A DNA stretch of 32,187 nt from Streptomyces oryzae (lineage in GTDB: Bacteria > Actinomycetota > Actinomycetes > Streptomycetales > Streptomycetaceae): contig NZ_JADKMA010000073.1 in the NCBI RefSeq assembly GCF_017676365.1, forward strand, positions 1-32,187, read 5' to 3'. A program made the position numbers and the translations under genes. Under the pieces are notes generated by a model. It searched no databases. It had not been told where the DNA came from and worked only from the letters and a program-made list of their open reading frames with translations. Of this stretch, positions 6,592-15,182 are shown piece after piece. The first letter of the stretch is position 1; each line of letters begins with the position of its first letter.

Positions 6592-8289
6592 ATGACACAC
6601 TCACGGGCCCGCGCCGCCCGGCGGGCCGCACTGCGCAAGGCCGCAGAGCGCGGTTTCAAGGCCGCTGACCAGAGACTCCCGGTGGCCGCCGGCGGGAGGG
6701 CCCTGCTGCGCAAGGCGTTCCCCGAGCACTGGTCATTCCTGCTCGGGGAGCTGGCTCTCTACAGCTTTCTCGTCCTGCTGCTGACAGGGGTCTTCCTCAC
6801 CCTGTTCTTCGACGCGGACATGACGCAGATCCGCTACCACGGCGCCTACCGGCCGCTGCGCGGCGAGCCGATGTCGGTGGCGTACGCCTCGACACTGAAG
6901 ATCAGCTTCGAGGTGCGCGGCGGCCTGCTGGTCCGTCAGATCCACCACTGGGCCGCACTGATCTTCGTGAGCGCCATCGGGCTGCACATGCTGCGGATCT
7001 TCTTCACGGGCGCGTTCCGCAAACCGCGGGACATCAACTGGGTGATCGGGCTGACGCTCTTCGTCCTGGCGCTCGCCGAGGGCTTCTCCGGCTACTCGCT
7101 CCCCGACGACCTGCTGTCGGGCACGGGGCTGCGCATCGCGCAGGGCATCATGCTCTCGATCCCTGTCGTGGGCACCTATGTCGCGCTGTTCGCGTTCGGC
7201 GGCGAGTATCCGGGGCACGAGATCATCGACCGGCTCTATCCGCTGCACATCCTGCTGATCCCGGGGCTGCTGCTCGCCCTGGTGGTGGCGCATCTCCTCC
7301 TGGTGGTCGTCCTCCAGCACACGCACTGGAGCGGTCCGGGCAGAACCAACAAGAACGTGGTCGGGCATGCGATGGTGCCGCAGTTCGCCGCCCGGTCGAC
7401 CGGGCTGTTCTTCATGGTCGCCGGAGTGCTGGGGATCCTCGGCGCGCTGGCGCAGATCAACCCCATCTGGAACTACGGGCCCTACAACACGAGCCAGGTC
7501 TCCACCGCGGCGCAGCCCGACTGGTACGTCGGTTTCCTGGAGGGCTCGCTGCGGCTGATGCCGCCGTTCGAGACGAACCTGTTCGGGCACACCCTGATGT
7601 GGAACGTGCTGCTGCCCGCCGTCGTGCTGCCCGCGCTGCTGTTCCTCCTGCTGTACGCGTATCCGTTCTTCGAGCGGTGGATCACCGACGACGACGAGAC
7701 GCCGCACGTGTGCGACCGGCCCCGGAACCGCCCCGTACGCACCGCGCTGGGCGTCGCCGGGGTCACCTTCTACGGCGTACTGCTGCTGGCCGGCGGGAAC
7801 GATGTCCTCGCGCGCACCTTCGACGTCTCGCTCAACGCGCTGACCTGGACCTTCCGCGTACTGCTTGTGGTGGGGCCGCCGCTGGCCTTCCTGCTGGCGA
7901 AGCGGCTGTGCCTGGCCCTGCAGAACCGGGACGCCGAGCGGGTCATCGAGGGCGAGGAGACCAGCCATGTGCGGCAGTCGGTGGAGGGCACCTTCAGCGC
8001 CGACCACGAACCGCTGCCGCAGAGCGAGAAGTTCCGGCTGGCGGCCCAGCGCTTCCCGAGGCCGCCGGAGGCGGACGCGAGGGCCGGCCGGGTGGCCCGG
8101 CTGCGGGCCGCGCTCAGCCACTGGTACTACAAGGACTCGCCGGCCCGCCAGTGGCGGGTCGTCAGCCACCAGCGCGAGCGCGCCAGGAACGCGGTCGCGG
8201 GGCTGCGGGCCGAGCAGCGTACCGACCGGTCGGTCAGTGGTCGGTCCGCGCGTACTGGAAAACGAACCCGAACACTCCGGCGCCGGTGA
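6592..8289 (+). CDS. qcrB: Cytochrome b subunit of a bc1-type complex (orphan QcrB homologue)
   Basis: A 565-residue membrane protein with actinobacterial QcrB architecture. Haem ligands are visible as His118-x13-His132 (QIHHW to GLHMLR) and His219-x14-His234 (LYPLHI to VVAHLL). The quinol-site PEWY motif appears as PDWY (309-312), the usual actinobacterial form. After the last membrane segment (about 420) comes a long charged cytoplasmic tail, also typical. It would oxidise menaquinol if given a Rieske protein and cytochrome c, but no qcrA or qcrC lies beside it, unlike the main qcrCAB operon. The start follows AGGAGGG. The last 56 bases overlap the end of the convergent ctaF-like gene. An accessory or stress version of QcrB is the most likely reading. 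Confidence 0.92.
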   Translation: MTHSRARAARRAALRKAAERGFKAADQRLPVAAGGRALLRKAFPEHWSFLLGELALYSFLVLLLTGVFLTLFFDADMTQIRYHGAYRPLRGEPMSVAYASTLKISFEVRGGLLVRQIHHWAALIFVSAIGLHMLRIFFTGAFRKPRDINWVIGLTLFVLALAEGFSGYSLPDDLLSGTGLRIAQGIMLSIPVVGTYVALFAFGGEYPGHEIIDRLYPLHILLIPGLLLALVVAHLLLVVVLQHTHWSGPGRTNKNVVGHAMVPQFAARSTGLFFMVAGVLGILGALAQINPIWNYGPYNTSQVSTAAQPDWYVGFLEGSLRLMPPFETNLFGHTLMWNVLLPAVVLPALLFLLLYAYPFFERWITDDDETPHVCDRPRNRPVRTALGVAGVTFYGVLLLAGGNDVLARTFDVSLNALTWTFRVLLVVGPPLAFLLAKRLCLALQNRDAERVIEGEETSHVRQSVEGTFSADHEPLPQSEKFRLAAQRFPRPPEADARAGRVARLRAALSHWYYKDSPARQWRVVSHQRERARNAVAGLRAEQRTDRSVSGRSARTGKRTRTLRRR

Positions 8290-8623
8290 GGCCGGCACCG
8301 ATCAGGGCCAGCCACAGCCCGAAGACGGTGCCGGTGCCCAGCGTCGCGACGCCGAGCGCGGTCAGCGCCGGATAGGGGCTGCGGGCCGGGAAGAAGTCCA
8401 GCGGCCCGCCCCGCTCGCGGATCTCCCCGTCCTTGCGGTCCTCCGGGCGCACGCCGCGGCGCTTGTACTGCACGGCGAGGAAGAACGAGACCAGCGAGGA
8501 CATCAGAAACGCGATCAGCAACGCTGCGGTGCCTGCCGGGTCGTCGCCGTAGAGCACGTAGGGAACGGTGATGCAGAGGAAGAAGAGCGCGACGCCTGCC
8601 CAGAGGATGGCCTCGGTCTTCAT
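8234..8623 (-). CDS. ctaF: Cytochrome c oxidase subunit 4, actinobacterial type
   Basis: 129 residues with four hydrophobic segments, beginning MKTEAILWAGVALFF, and a central charged stretch (QYKRRGVRPEDRKDGEI) followed by DFFPARSPYP, the pattern of the actinobacterial CtaF subunit IV. It is a small structural subunit of the aa3 oxidase in the cytoplasmic membrane. Its ATG overlaps the stop of the upstream ctaD gene (AATGA), so the two are translationally coupled. The 3' end overlaps the convergent qcrB end by 56 bases. Confidence 0.9.
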   Translation of the reverse strand: MKTEAILWAGVALFFLCITVPYVLYGDDPAGTAALLIAFLMSSLVSFFLAVQYKRRGVRPEDRKDGEIRERGGPLDFFPARSPYPALTALGVATLGTGTVFGLWLALIGAGLTGAGVFGFVFQYARTDH

Positions 8624-10338
8624 TCGGCGCCTCCCTTCGTGGGTGTGCGGTTCGCGGCGGAGTCCGGCGAGCCGGGCGTTGGCGGGCCGGGCGGCTCCTC
8701 AGAGCCCACGGGTTGTACGCCGGGGCTCTCCGGCGCGCCCGGCGCCACGATCGCCGCTGACTCCTCGGCCTCGGGATGGTGCAGCCAGAAGGCGGGCGAG
8801 TCGGAGCGGATGTGGGGCAGGGCGACGAAGTTGTGCCGGGGCGGCGGGCAGGAGGTCGCCCACTCGAGGGAGCGCCCGAAGCCCCAGGGGTCGTCCTCGG
8901 TGACCTTCTCGGCGTGGGTCGTCGTCCACCAGACGTTGTAGAGGAAGACCAGCGTGGAGACGCCGAGGGTGAACGCGCCGATGGAGGAGACGGTGTTGAG
9001 CGCGGTGAACCCGTCGGCCGGCAGGTAGTCGGCGTACCGGCGCGGCATCCCCGCGGCGCCGAGCCAGTGCTGCACCAGGAAGGTCGTCTGGAAGCCGACG
9101 AGCGTCAGCCAGAAGTGCACTTTGCCCAGCCGCTCCCCCAGCATCCGGCCGGTCAGCTTCGGCCACCAGAAATAGAACCCGCCGAACATGGCGAACACGA
9201 CGGTGCCGAAGAGGACGTAGTGCAGATGGGCGACGATGAAGTAGCTGTCGGTCGTGTGGAAGTCCAGCGGCGGCGAGGCGATCAGCACCCCGCTGAGGCC
9301 GCCGAGCAGGAAGGTGACGAGGAAGCCGATGCCCCACAGCATCGGCGTCTCGAAGCTCAGCGCGCCCTTCCACAGGGTGCCGATCCAGTTGAAGAACTTC
9401 ACCCCGGTCGGCACGGCGATCAGGAACGACATCAGGGAGAAGAACGGCAGCAGTACGGCGCCGGTGGCGAACATGTGGTGCGCCCATACGACGGCGGACA
9501 GCATGGTGATGCTGGCCGTCGCGCCGACCAGCCCGATGTAGCCGAACAGCGGCTTTCTGCTGAAGACCGGGAAGATCTCGCTGACGACGCCGAAGAACGG
9601 CAGCGCGACGATATAGACCTCCGGGTGCCCGAAGAACCAGAACAGGTGCTGCCACAGCACGGCCCCGCCGTTGGCCGGGTCGTAGATGTGCGCCCCGAAC
9701 TTCCGGTCCGCCTCCAGCGCCAGCAGCGCGGCCGAGAGCACCGGGAAGGCGAACAGCGCCAGGATCGAGGTGAACAGTACGTTCCAGGTGAACAGCGGCA
9801 TCCGGAACATCGTCATGCCGGGGGCGCGCAGGCAGATGATGGTGGTGATGAAGTTGACGGCGCCCAGAATGGTGCTCAGGCCCGCCACGGCCAGCCCCAT
9901 CGTCCACAGGTCGCCGCCGGTGTTGGGGCTGTATTTTGGGCCGTTGAGCGGTGCGTACGCGAACCAGCCGAAGTCCGCGGCGCCGTTGGGGGTCAGGAAC
10001 CCGCCGACGACCATCAGCCCGCCGAACAGATACACCCAGTAGGTGAAGGCGTTCAGCCGGGGGAAGGCCACATCGGGGGCGCCGATCTGGAGCGGCATCA
10101 CGGCGTTGGCGAACCCCGCGAACAGCGGGGTGGCGAACAGCAGCATCATGATGGTGCCGTGCACGGTGAACAGCTGGTTGTACTGCTCGTGGGAGACGAT
10201 CTGCATTCCGGGCCGAACCAGTTCGGCCCGCATCATCATGGCCATCGCGCCGGCGGCGAGGAAGAAGCAGAAGGACGTGACGAGATAGAGGTTGCCGATC
10301 ACCTTGTGGTCGGTAGTGGTCAACCACCGCATCACCAT
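8620..10338 (-). CDS. ctaD: Cytochrome c oxidase subunit I (aa3 type)
   Basis: 572 residues, the catalytic haem-copper subunit that reduces O2 to water and pumps protons. Ligands visible are His60 (low-spin haem, TVHGT), His238 and Tyr242 in GHPEVY (CuB with the cross-linked Tyr), His287-His288 in WAHHMF (CuB), and His371/His373 in VAHLHY (high-spin and low-spin haem). Glu240 of HPEVY marks a D-channel A1-type enzyme. The tail after about 520 is Pro/Ala/Ser-rich. The start ATG follows GGAGGC; a second ATG two codons later is possible. It forms an operon with ctaF only; subunit II (CuA) and subunit III genes are not present in the window, so it must borrow them or is one of several CtaD copies. 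Confidence 0.95.
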   Translation of the reverse strand: MVMRWLTTTDHKVIGNLYLVTSFCFFLAAGAMAMMMRAELVRPGMQIVSHEQYNQLFTVHGTIMMLLFATPLFAGFANAVMPLQIGAPDVAFPRLNAFTYWVYLFGGLMVVGGFLTPNGAADFGWFAYAPLNGPKYSPNTGGDLWTMGLAVAGLSTILGAVNFITTIICLRAPGMTMFRMPLFTWNVLFTSILALFAFPVLSAALLALEADRKFGAHIYDPANGGAVLWQHLFWFFGHPEVYIVALPFFGVVSEIFPVFSRKPLFGYIGLVGATASITMLSAVVWAHHMFATGAVLLPFFSLMSFLIAVPTGVKFFNWIGTLWKGALSFETPMLWGIGFLVTFLLGGLSGVLIASPPLDFHTTDSYFIVAHLHYVLFGTVVFAMFGGFYFWWPKLTGRMLGERLGKVHFWLTLVGFQTTFLVQHWLGAAGMPRRYADYLPADGFTALNTVSSIGAFTLGVSTLVFLYNVWWTTTHAEKVTEDDPWGFGRSLEWATSCPPPRHNFVALPHIRSDSPAFWLHHPEAEESAAIVAPGAPESPGVQPVGSEEPPGPPTPGSPDSAANRTPTKGGAE

Positions 10339-10528
10339 GACGCCTCCGCGATTGGGTTCGGCCGGGCTTTGTGGTTGCGCCCGCCGTTTGTTCCGCCGGA
10401 CCCTGTCGCGTCGTGGTTACGCGCCGCTGCGGCGGACTTGAGTGCGGGGGCTGCGCCGTGTGGCCTTCGCCCCTCTGTCCGCCGCGACGGCGAGCGGCCA
10501 CGACGATGCGTGACCGGCGGCAAAGCGA

Positions 10529-13500
10529 TCACCGCAACCCCCGCGTCCGGCCTGTGAGGGCTGCCGCGCCTGCGGTGACGGCGACAGGGGCCGCGAGGCG
10601 GGCGGCGCGGTGGTACCAGGGCGGGGCCGGTTTCGGGGTCGGCTCGGCATCGGCTTGATAGGCACGCCGGACCAGTTCGGCCACGTGCACGGGCTCGGCG
10701 CCGATACCGGCGGCGTCCAGCTGGGTCTTGCAGGAGAACCCGTTGGCCACCAGCACGGTGCCGGGCGCGGCGTCCCGCGCGGCCGGCAGCAGCGCCTGTT
10801 CGCCGCAGTCCATGGAGATCCCGTATTTGCCCTGCTCGAAGCCCCAGGAGCCGGCCAGCCCGCAGCAGCCGCCGGACAGGTTCTCGGCCTGGAGACCGAG
10901 CGCGGCAACGAGCTTGCGGTCGGCTTCCATGCCGCCGGTGGCGCGCTGATGGCAGTGGCCCCACAGCAGGGCGCGGCCGCCGTCCCCGGCCAGGCGGGGC
11001 GGGGTGATGCCGTAGGTGTCGAAGAACTCGGCGAAGTGGTGGGCGCCGGAGGCCAGTCGCCGGGCGTCGTCGTCGTGCGGAAGGAGCTTGGTCAGCTCGT
11101 CCTTGAAGACGGCAAGACAGCTGGGCTCCATACCGACGACGGGGGTGCCGGCGCGCAGATGCGGGCGCAGTACGTCCAGGACGCGGTGCAGATAGCGCTC
11201 GGCGGCGTCCAGGAAGCCGTAGTCGTACAGCGGACGCCCGCAGCACACGTGCTGCTCGGGCATGACGACCGACCACCCGGCGGCCTCGACGGCCTCCACG
11301 CAGGCCACGCCGACGTCGGTGTCGAAGTGGTTGTTGAAGGTGTCGGGGAAGAGGACGACCGGCCGCCCGCCGGGGTTGGCGGTGCCGCCGCGCTGCCGGA
11401 ACCAGCGCTGGAGCGTCATGGGCGCGAAGGAGGGCAGGGGCCGGCGCCGGTCGATGCCCGCGACGAGCTTCGCCGCGCCGCCGAGCAGCGGGGTGTGGGT
11501 GACCAGGTTGGCGGCCTCGGGCAGCCGGGAGGCGAGCCGCGCCGCCTGGTCGATGAAGCCGAACGCGTAGGCGTAGCGGGGCCGCCACCTGCGGGCCGAC
11601 TTGTAGTGGTGGTGCAGGAACTCGGCCTTGTAGGTGGGCATGTCGACGTTGACGGGGCAGTCGTTGGTGCAGCCCTTGCAGGCCAGGCACAGATCGAGCG
11701 CGTCGGCGACCTCCTTGGACTGCCAGCCGTCCTTGACGGTCTCGCCGCGCAGCATCTCGTGCAGCAGCCGGGCCCGGCCGCGGGTGGTGTGCTTCTCCTC
11801 GCGGGTGACCTGGTAGCTGGGGCACATGGTCTGGCCCTGGGACGCGTCGGGGACGCGGCAGGCGCCGATCCCCACGCAGCGCAGACTGGCGTGCGCGAAG
11901 TCGCCGTTGTCCTCGGCGTAGGCGAACTTCACCTCGGGCCGGGGCGGGTTGTAGTCGGCGCCCAGCCGCAGGTCCTCGTCCAGCCGGTAGGCGTCCACGA
12001 CCTTGCCCGGGTTCATCTTGGCTTCCGGGTCCCAGATGTGTTTGAACTCCCGCATGGCCTGGACGAGTTCGCTGCCGTACTGCCGCTCCAGCAGCTCGCC
12101 GCGCTGCTGGCCGTCGCCGTGCTCGCCGGAGAGGGAGCCGCCGAAGGAGGCCACCAGGTCGGCGGCCTCCTCCAGGAAGGCGCGGTAGTCGGCCACTCCC
12201 TGGGCGCTGCGCAGATCGAAGCTGATCCGGGAGTGGATGCACCCTTGGGCGAAGTGCCCGTACATGGCGCCGCGCAGCCCGTGCTTGTCGAGCAGGGCGC
12301 GCAGGGCCGTGACGTATTCGGCCAGCCGGTCGGGCGGTACGGCGGAGTCCTCCCAGCCCGGCCAGTGGTCGCCGTCGGGCGGGAAGGCTGTGGCGCCCAG
12401 CCCGGTCTCGCGGACCTTCCAGAGGTTCTGGGCCTTTGCCTCGTCCTCGTCGCTGGTGGTGATCCGGTCGGGGGCGTAGCCGCGCTCCTCGGTCAGCCAC
12501 TTCGCGAACCGGTCGGCCTGTGCCCTGGCCTCCTGTTTGGTGTCGGCGCCGAATTCGACCAGGAGCCAGGCGGCGCCGCCCTGCCGGGGCAGCTGTTCCA
12601 GCGAGGCCAGGTTCATGTGCTGGAGCTTCTGGTCCTGGATGAGCTGTTCGTCCAGGGCCTCCAGGCCGATCGGCCGGAACTGCTGGGCACAGATGTTCGC
12701 GTCCGCGGCAGCGGCAGTGATCTGCTCGTACTCGACTACGACCAGCGTCCGCTCCAGCAGCGCCGGGGTGAGCAGCACCTGCGCCTGGAGGACGGTGGCG
12801 CAGGTGGACTCGGTGCCGACCAGGGCGCGGGCGACGTTGAAGCCGTTCTCGGGCAGCAGTTCGTCCAGGTTGTAGCCGGAGACCCGGCGCGGCATCCGGG
12901 CAACCGAGGGGAAGCCCGCGCGGATGGCGTCGGCGTACCGGTCGCGCAGGTCCCGCAGCTTGGCGTAGATCTCGCCCTTGGGCCCGCCCGCTGCGATGAT
13001 TGACTCCAGCTCCCGCTCCTCGTCCACGCCGACCCAGAACCGGTCACCGCGGTAGGTGACGATCTCCAGCGCCCGTACGTTGTCGGACGTACGCGGGCCG
13101 GGCCCGTACAGCTGGGCCTGCACGGAGTGGGTGCCGCAGGAGTTGTTGCCGATGTTGCCGCCGAGTACGCAGCGGGAGTGGGTGGAGGGGTCGGGCCCGA
13201 AGACCAGGTTCCAGGCGCCGGTGTGCCGGTTGAGCTCCTCATTGATGACGCCGGGCTCGACGGTGACGTACCGCTCCTCGGCGTCGACCTCGCCGATGCG
13301 GGTCAGATATTTGGAGTGGTCGATGACGACGGCGTAGTTGACGGTCTCCCCCGACAGGCTGGTGCCGCCGCCGCGGTTGAGGACCGGGGCGCCGTAGGCG
13401 TGGCAGATCCGGTGGGTGGCGACGACGTCCTCCAGGGTCTTGGGCACCACCACGCCGATCGGCACCTGGCGGAAGTTGGAGGCGTCATGGGCGTACAGCC

Positions 13501-13729
13501 CCTTGCTCGCGGTGTCGAAGCGGACCTCGCCCTCGACGGCGTCCCGCAGGGCCTTGACCAGCTTTCCGACGGCGAGCAGCCGGCGGGCACGCGGCGGTCC
13601 CGGCACCTCGGGGTCGGTCCTGGCGGGGATCTCCTCGGTACGCGAGGTACGCGAGGTGCGCGAGGTGCGCGAGGTGCGCGAGATACGCGGCGGGTGCGCG
13701 GTGCGTGCGGGGTCGGGTGTCTTGCCCAT
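10529..13729 (-). CDS. FAD-linked and 4Fe-4S oxidoreductase (D-lactate/glycolate dehydrogenase type)
   Basis: A 1066-residue fusion. Residues about 90-230 are a PCMH FAD-binding domain (NRGGGTSLSGE and GGNIGNNSCGTHS). The FAD-oxidase C-terminal domain follows to about 570. Two Fe-S motifs come next (CVGIGACR..MC near 617; CLACKGCTNDCPV near 680), then two CCG cysteine-rich domains (HVCCGRP near 826; GGCCGLAG near 951). This layout belongs to large quinone-linked 2-hydroxyacid dehydrogenases that feed electrons to the membrane; the substrate is not readable. The N-terminus carries a peculiar RTS repeat (residues 16-31). The ATG lies 71 bases after the stop of the enolase-superfamily gene on the same strand, so the two are probably cotranscribed. 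Confidence 0.88.
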   Translation of the reverse strand: MGKTPDPARTAHPPRISRTSRTSRTSRTSRTEEIPARTDPEVPGPPRARRLLAVGKLVKALRDAVEGEVRFDTASKGLYAHDASNFRQVPIGVVVPKTLEDVVATHRICHAYGAPVLNRGGGTSLSGETVNYAVVIDHSKYLTRIGEVDAEERYVTVEPGVINEELNRHTGAWNLVFGPDPSTHSRCVLGGNIGNNSCGTHSVQAQLYGPGPRTSDNVRALEIVTYRGDRFWVGVDEERELESIIAAGGPKGEIYAKLRDLRDRYADAIRAGFPSVARMPRRVSGYNLDELLPENGFNVARALVGTESTCATVLQAQVLLTPALLERTLVVVEYEQITAAAADANICAQQFRPIGLEALDEQLIQDQKLQHMNLASLEQLPRQGGAAWLLVEFGADTKQEARAQADRFAKWLTEERGYAPDRITTSDEDEAKAQNLWKVRETGLGATAFPPDGDHWPGWEDSAVPPDRLAEYVTALRALLDKHGLRGAMYGHFAQGCIHSRISFDLRSAQGVADYRAFLEEAADLVASFGGSLSGEHGDGQQRGELLERQYGSELVQAMREFKHIWDPEAKMNPGKVVDAYRLDEDLRLGADYNPPRPEVKFAYAEDNGDFAHASLRCVGIGACRVPDASQGQTMCPSYQVTREEKHTTRGRARLLHEMLRGETVKDGWQSKEVADALDLCLACKGCTNDCPVNVDMPTYKAEFLHHHYKSARRWRPRYAYAFGFIDQAARLASRLPEAANLVTHTPLLGGAAKLVAGIDRRRPLPSFAPMTLQRWFRQRGGTANPGGRPVVLFPDTFNNHFDTDVGVACVEAVEAAGWSVVMPEQHVCCGRPLYDYGFLDAAERYLHRVLDVLRPHLRAGTPVVGMEPSCLAVFKDELTKLLPHDDDARRLASGAHHFAEFFDTYGITPPRLAGDGGRALLWGHCHQRATGGMEADRKLVAALGLQAENLSGGCCGLAGSWGFEQGKYGISMDCGEQALLPAARDAAPGTVLVANGFSCKTQLDAAGIGAEPVHVAELVRRAYQADAEPTPKPAPPWYHRAARLAAPVAVTAGAAALTGRTRGLR
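13637..13684 (-). repeat. 9-bp tandem repeat encoding RTS units
   Basis: Five arginine-threonine(-serine) units are coded by a 9-base unit (CGAGGTGCG on the plus strand) with slight variation at the ends. It lies in the disordered N-terminus of the dehydrogenase, before the FAD domain, and keeps the frame. Confidence 0.85.
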
Positions 13730-13800
13730 GCGGGTCGCCTTCCATCACGCTTGGTCACGGACAGCGGGTCGGAGCATCGAGGGGGCTGCTGCGGCGCTGC

Positions 13801-15036
13801 TCAGCCGGGCCGGCGGCCGTGCACGCGGTACGGTTCGGCGTCCGCCCACCGCACCTCGAGCCCCAGCCCCGGCCGGTCCCGCGCGGGATGCAGCACCCCG
13901 TCGACCGGGCGCTGCACCCCGTCGAACAGCAGCTCCTCGACCCGTACGTGGTCGTGGAAGTACTCCAGATGGCGGAGCCGCTCGACGGCGCAGAACGCGT
14001 GCGCCGAGACGGCCGGGGCACAGTGCGCGGACAGATCCACCCGGTGCGCCGCGGTCAGCCCCGCGATCTGCAGCAGTCCGGTGATACCGGCGCAGCGGGT
14101 CACATCCGCCTGGAGACAGTCCACGGCGCCCGCCTCCAGCAGGGCCGCGAAGTCGCCCAGCAGAAATCCGTACTCCCCCGCCGCGATCTCCAGCCGCCCC
14201 GGGCCCTGGTCGCGCAGCAGCCGCAGACCCGCGGTGTCCTCGGAGCTGACCGGCTCCTCCAGCCAGCGCACGTCCCACTCGGCGGCCAGCCGCCGCGCCC
14301 AGTACAGGGCCTCCTTTCGGGTCAGCGCCCCGTTGGCGTCGGCGTACAGCTCCACGTCCGGGCCGATCGCCTCGCGGGCTGCGGTCAGTCGCGCCGGGTC
14401 CTGGCCGGGGTGCCGGGAGATCTTCAGCTTCACCCGGGGGATGCCCTGCCCGGCCCAGTCGGCCAGCTGTTCGGCCACCCGGCCCGGCGGGTAGTTGGTG
14501 AAGCCGCCGCTGCCGTAGACCGGGACCCGGTCGTGCACGGCGGGCAGCAGCTGGTACAGCGGCAGCCCCAGCAGCCGGGCCTTGAGGTCCCACAGCGCGA
14601 TGTCGACGGCGGCGACGGCCATGGCGCCGGGCCCGGGGCGGCCCGCGTTGCGTACGGCGGCGGACATCCGGTGCCACAGCGCTGCGGGCGCGAACACGTC
14701 CGAGCCGCGGACGACCGGGGCGAGCTGGGAGTGGATGAAACCGGCGACCGAATCGTCACCGTAGGTGTAACCCAGCCCGGTGAACGGTCCTGCGTGTGCC
14801 TCCACGAGTACGGCGGTGGTGGCCTCCCAGCGCAGGGTGCCGTCCTCCTCGGCGCCGTCGGGGCCGTCGGTGGGCACCCGGAAGGCGTGCAGGGTCAGAT
14901 CGTCCACGGTCACCCGGTCCGCGGTCCCGTGCGCCTGCCTGGCCACCGGCTGAGCTGCGCCTTGGCTGGTCACCCGCTGCTGCCCCTTCCGCTGTCCGCT
15001 TCGAGCCGTCCTCCGCCGCCGATCTCGGCTGGTCAT
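13801..15036 (-). CDS. Enolase-superfamily enzyme (mandelate racemase/muconate lactonizing family)
   Basis: 411 residues from ATG 15036, preceded by GAGGT. After a basic leader (about 1-40) the capping domain is followed by the barrel. The family residues are in place: Lys203-x-Lys205 (RVKLKIS), metal ligands Asp233 (YADANG), Glu260 (WLEEP) and Glu288 (AAGEYG), Asp311 (QADVTRCAG) and His338 (LSAHCAP). A KxK base plus an Asp-His dyad is the mandelate-racemase type of active site, used for proton abstraction next to a carboxylate, commonly sugar-acid dehydration or epimerisation. The substrate is unknown. It sits ahead of the FAD/Fe-S dehydrogenase and is divergent from the ThDP enzyme, which together suggests catabolism of a hydroxy acid to keto acid. 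Confidence 0.88.
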   Translation of the reverse strand: MTSRDRRRRTARSGQRKGQQRVTSQGAAQPVARQAHGTADRVTVDDLTLHAFRVPTDGPDGAEEDGTLRWEATTAVLVEAHAGPFTGLGYTYGDDSVAGFIHSQLAPVVRGSDVFAPAALWHRMSAAVRNAGRPGPGAMAVAAVDIALWDLKARLLGLPLYQLLPAVHDRVPVYGSGGFTNYPPGRVAEQLADWAGQGIPRVKLKISRHPGQDPARLTAAREAIGPDVELYADANGALTRKEALYWARRLAAEWDVRWLEEPVSSEDTAGLRLLRDQGPGRLEIAAGEYGFLLGDFAALLEAGAVDCLQADVTRCAGITGLLQIAGLTAAHRVDLSAHCAPAVSAHAFCAVERLRHLEYFHDHVRVEELLFDGVQRPVDGVLHPARDRPGLGLEVRWADAEPYRVHGRRPG

Positions 15037-15182
15037 GGGTACCTCGTCCGCCGTCCGTGAAACGGCCCCGCGCAACGGGGCCACGGCTGAGCAGCGAGTT
15101 GTTTGCGGGGGTCCGCGGTGTGGGACCCGGGCCGGGACCGTCGCGTCGACCATGTGAATGACCACGTGAATGGGGAGTACCA
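15037..15182. promoter_or_regulatory. Divergent promoter region between the enolase-family and ThDP genes
   Basis: 146 bases hold both start regions. A GTTT at 15101-15104 is followed by GGGACC after 17 bases, a weaker relative of the GTTT-N16-GG elements nearby. Near the ThDP gene start the sequence repeats GTGAATG (at 15154 and 15167). No firm operator is visible. Confidence 0.3.

Noticed and set aside
8776..13003. Long plus-strand frames of about 590 and 800 codons
   Set aside because: They mirror ctaD and the FAD/Fe-S dehydrogenase. Composition is dominated by Gly, Ala, Arg, Glu and His as in antisense shadows.
15101..15126. GTTT-N17-GGGACC before the ThDP gene as a sixth member of the promoter family
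   Set aside because: The spacing is 17 instead of 16 and the -10 fits less well, so it was not counted.
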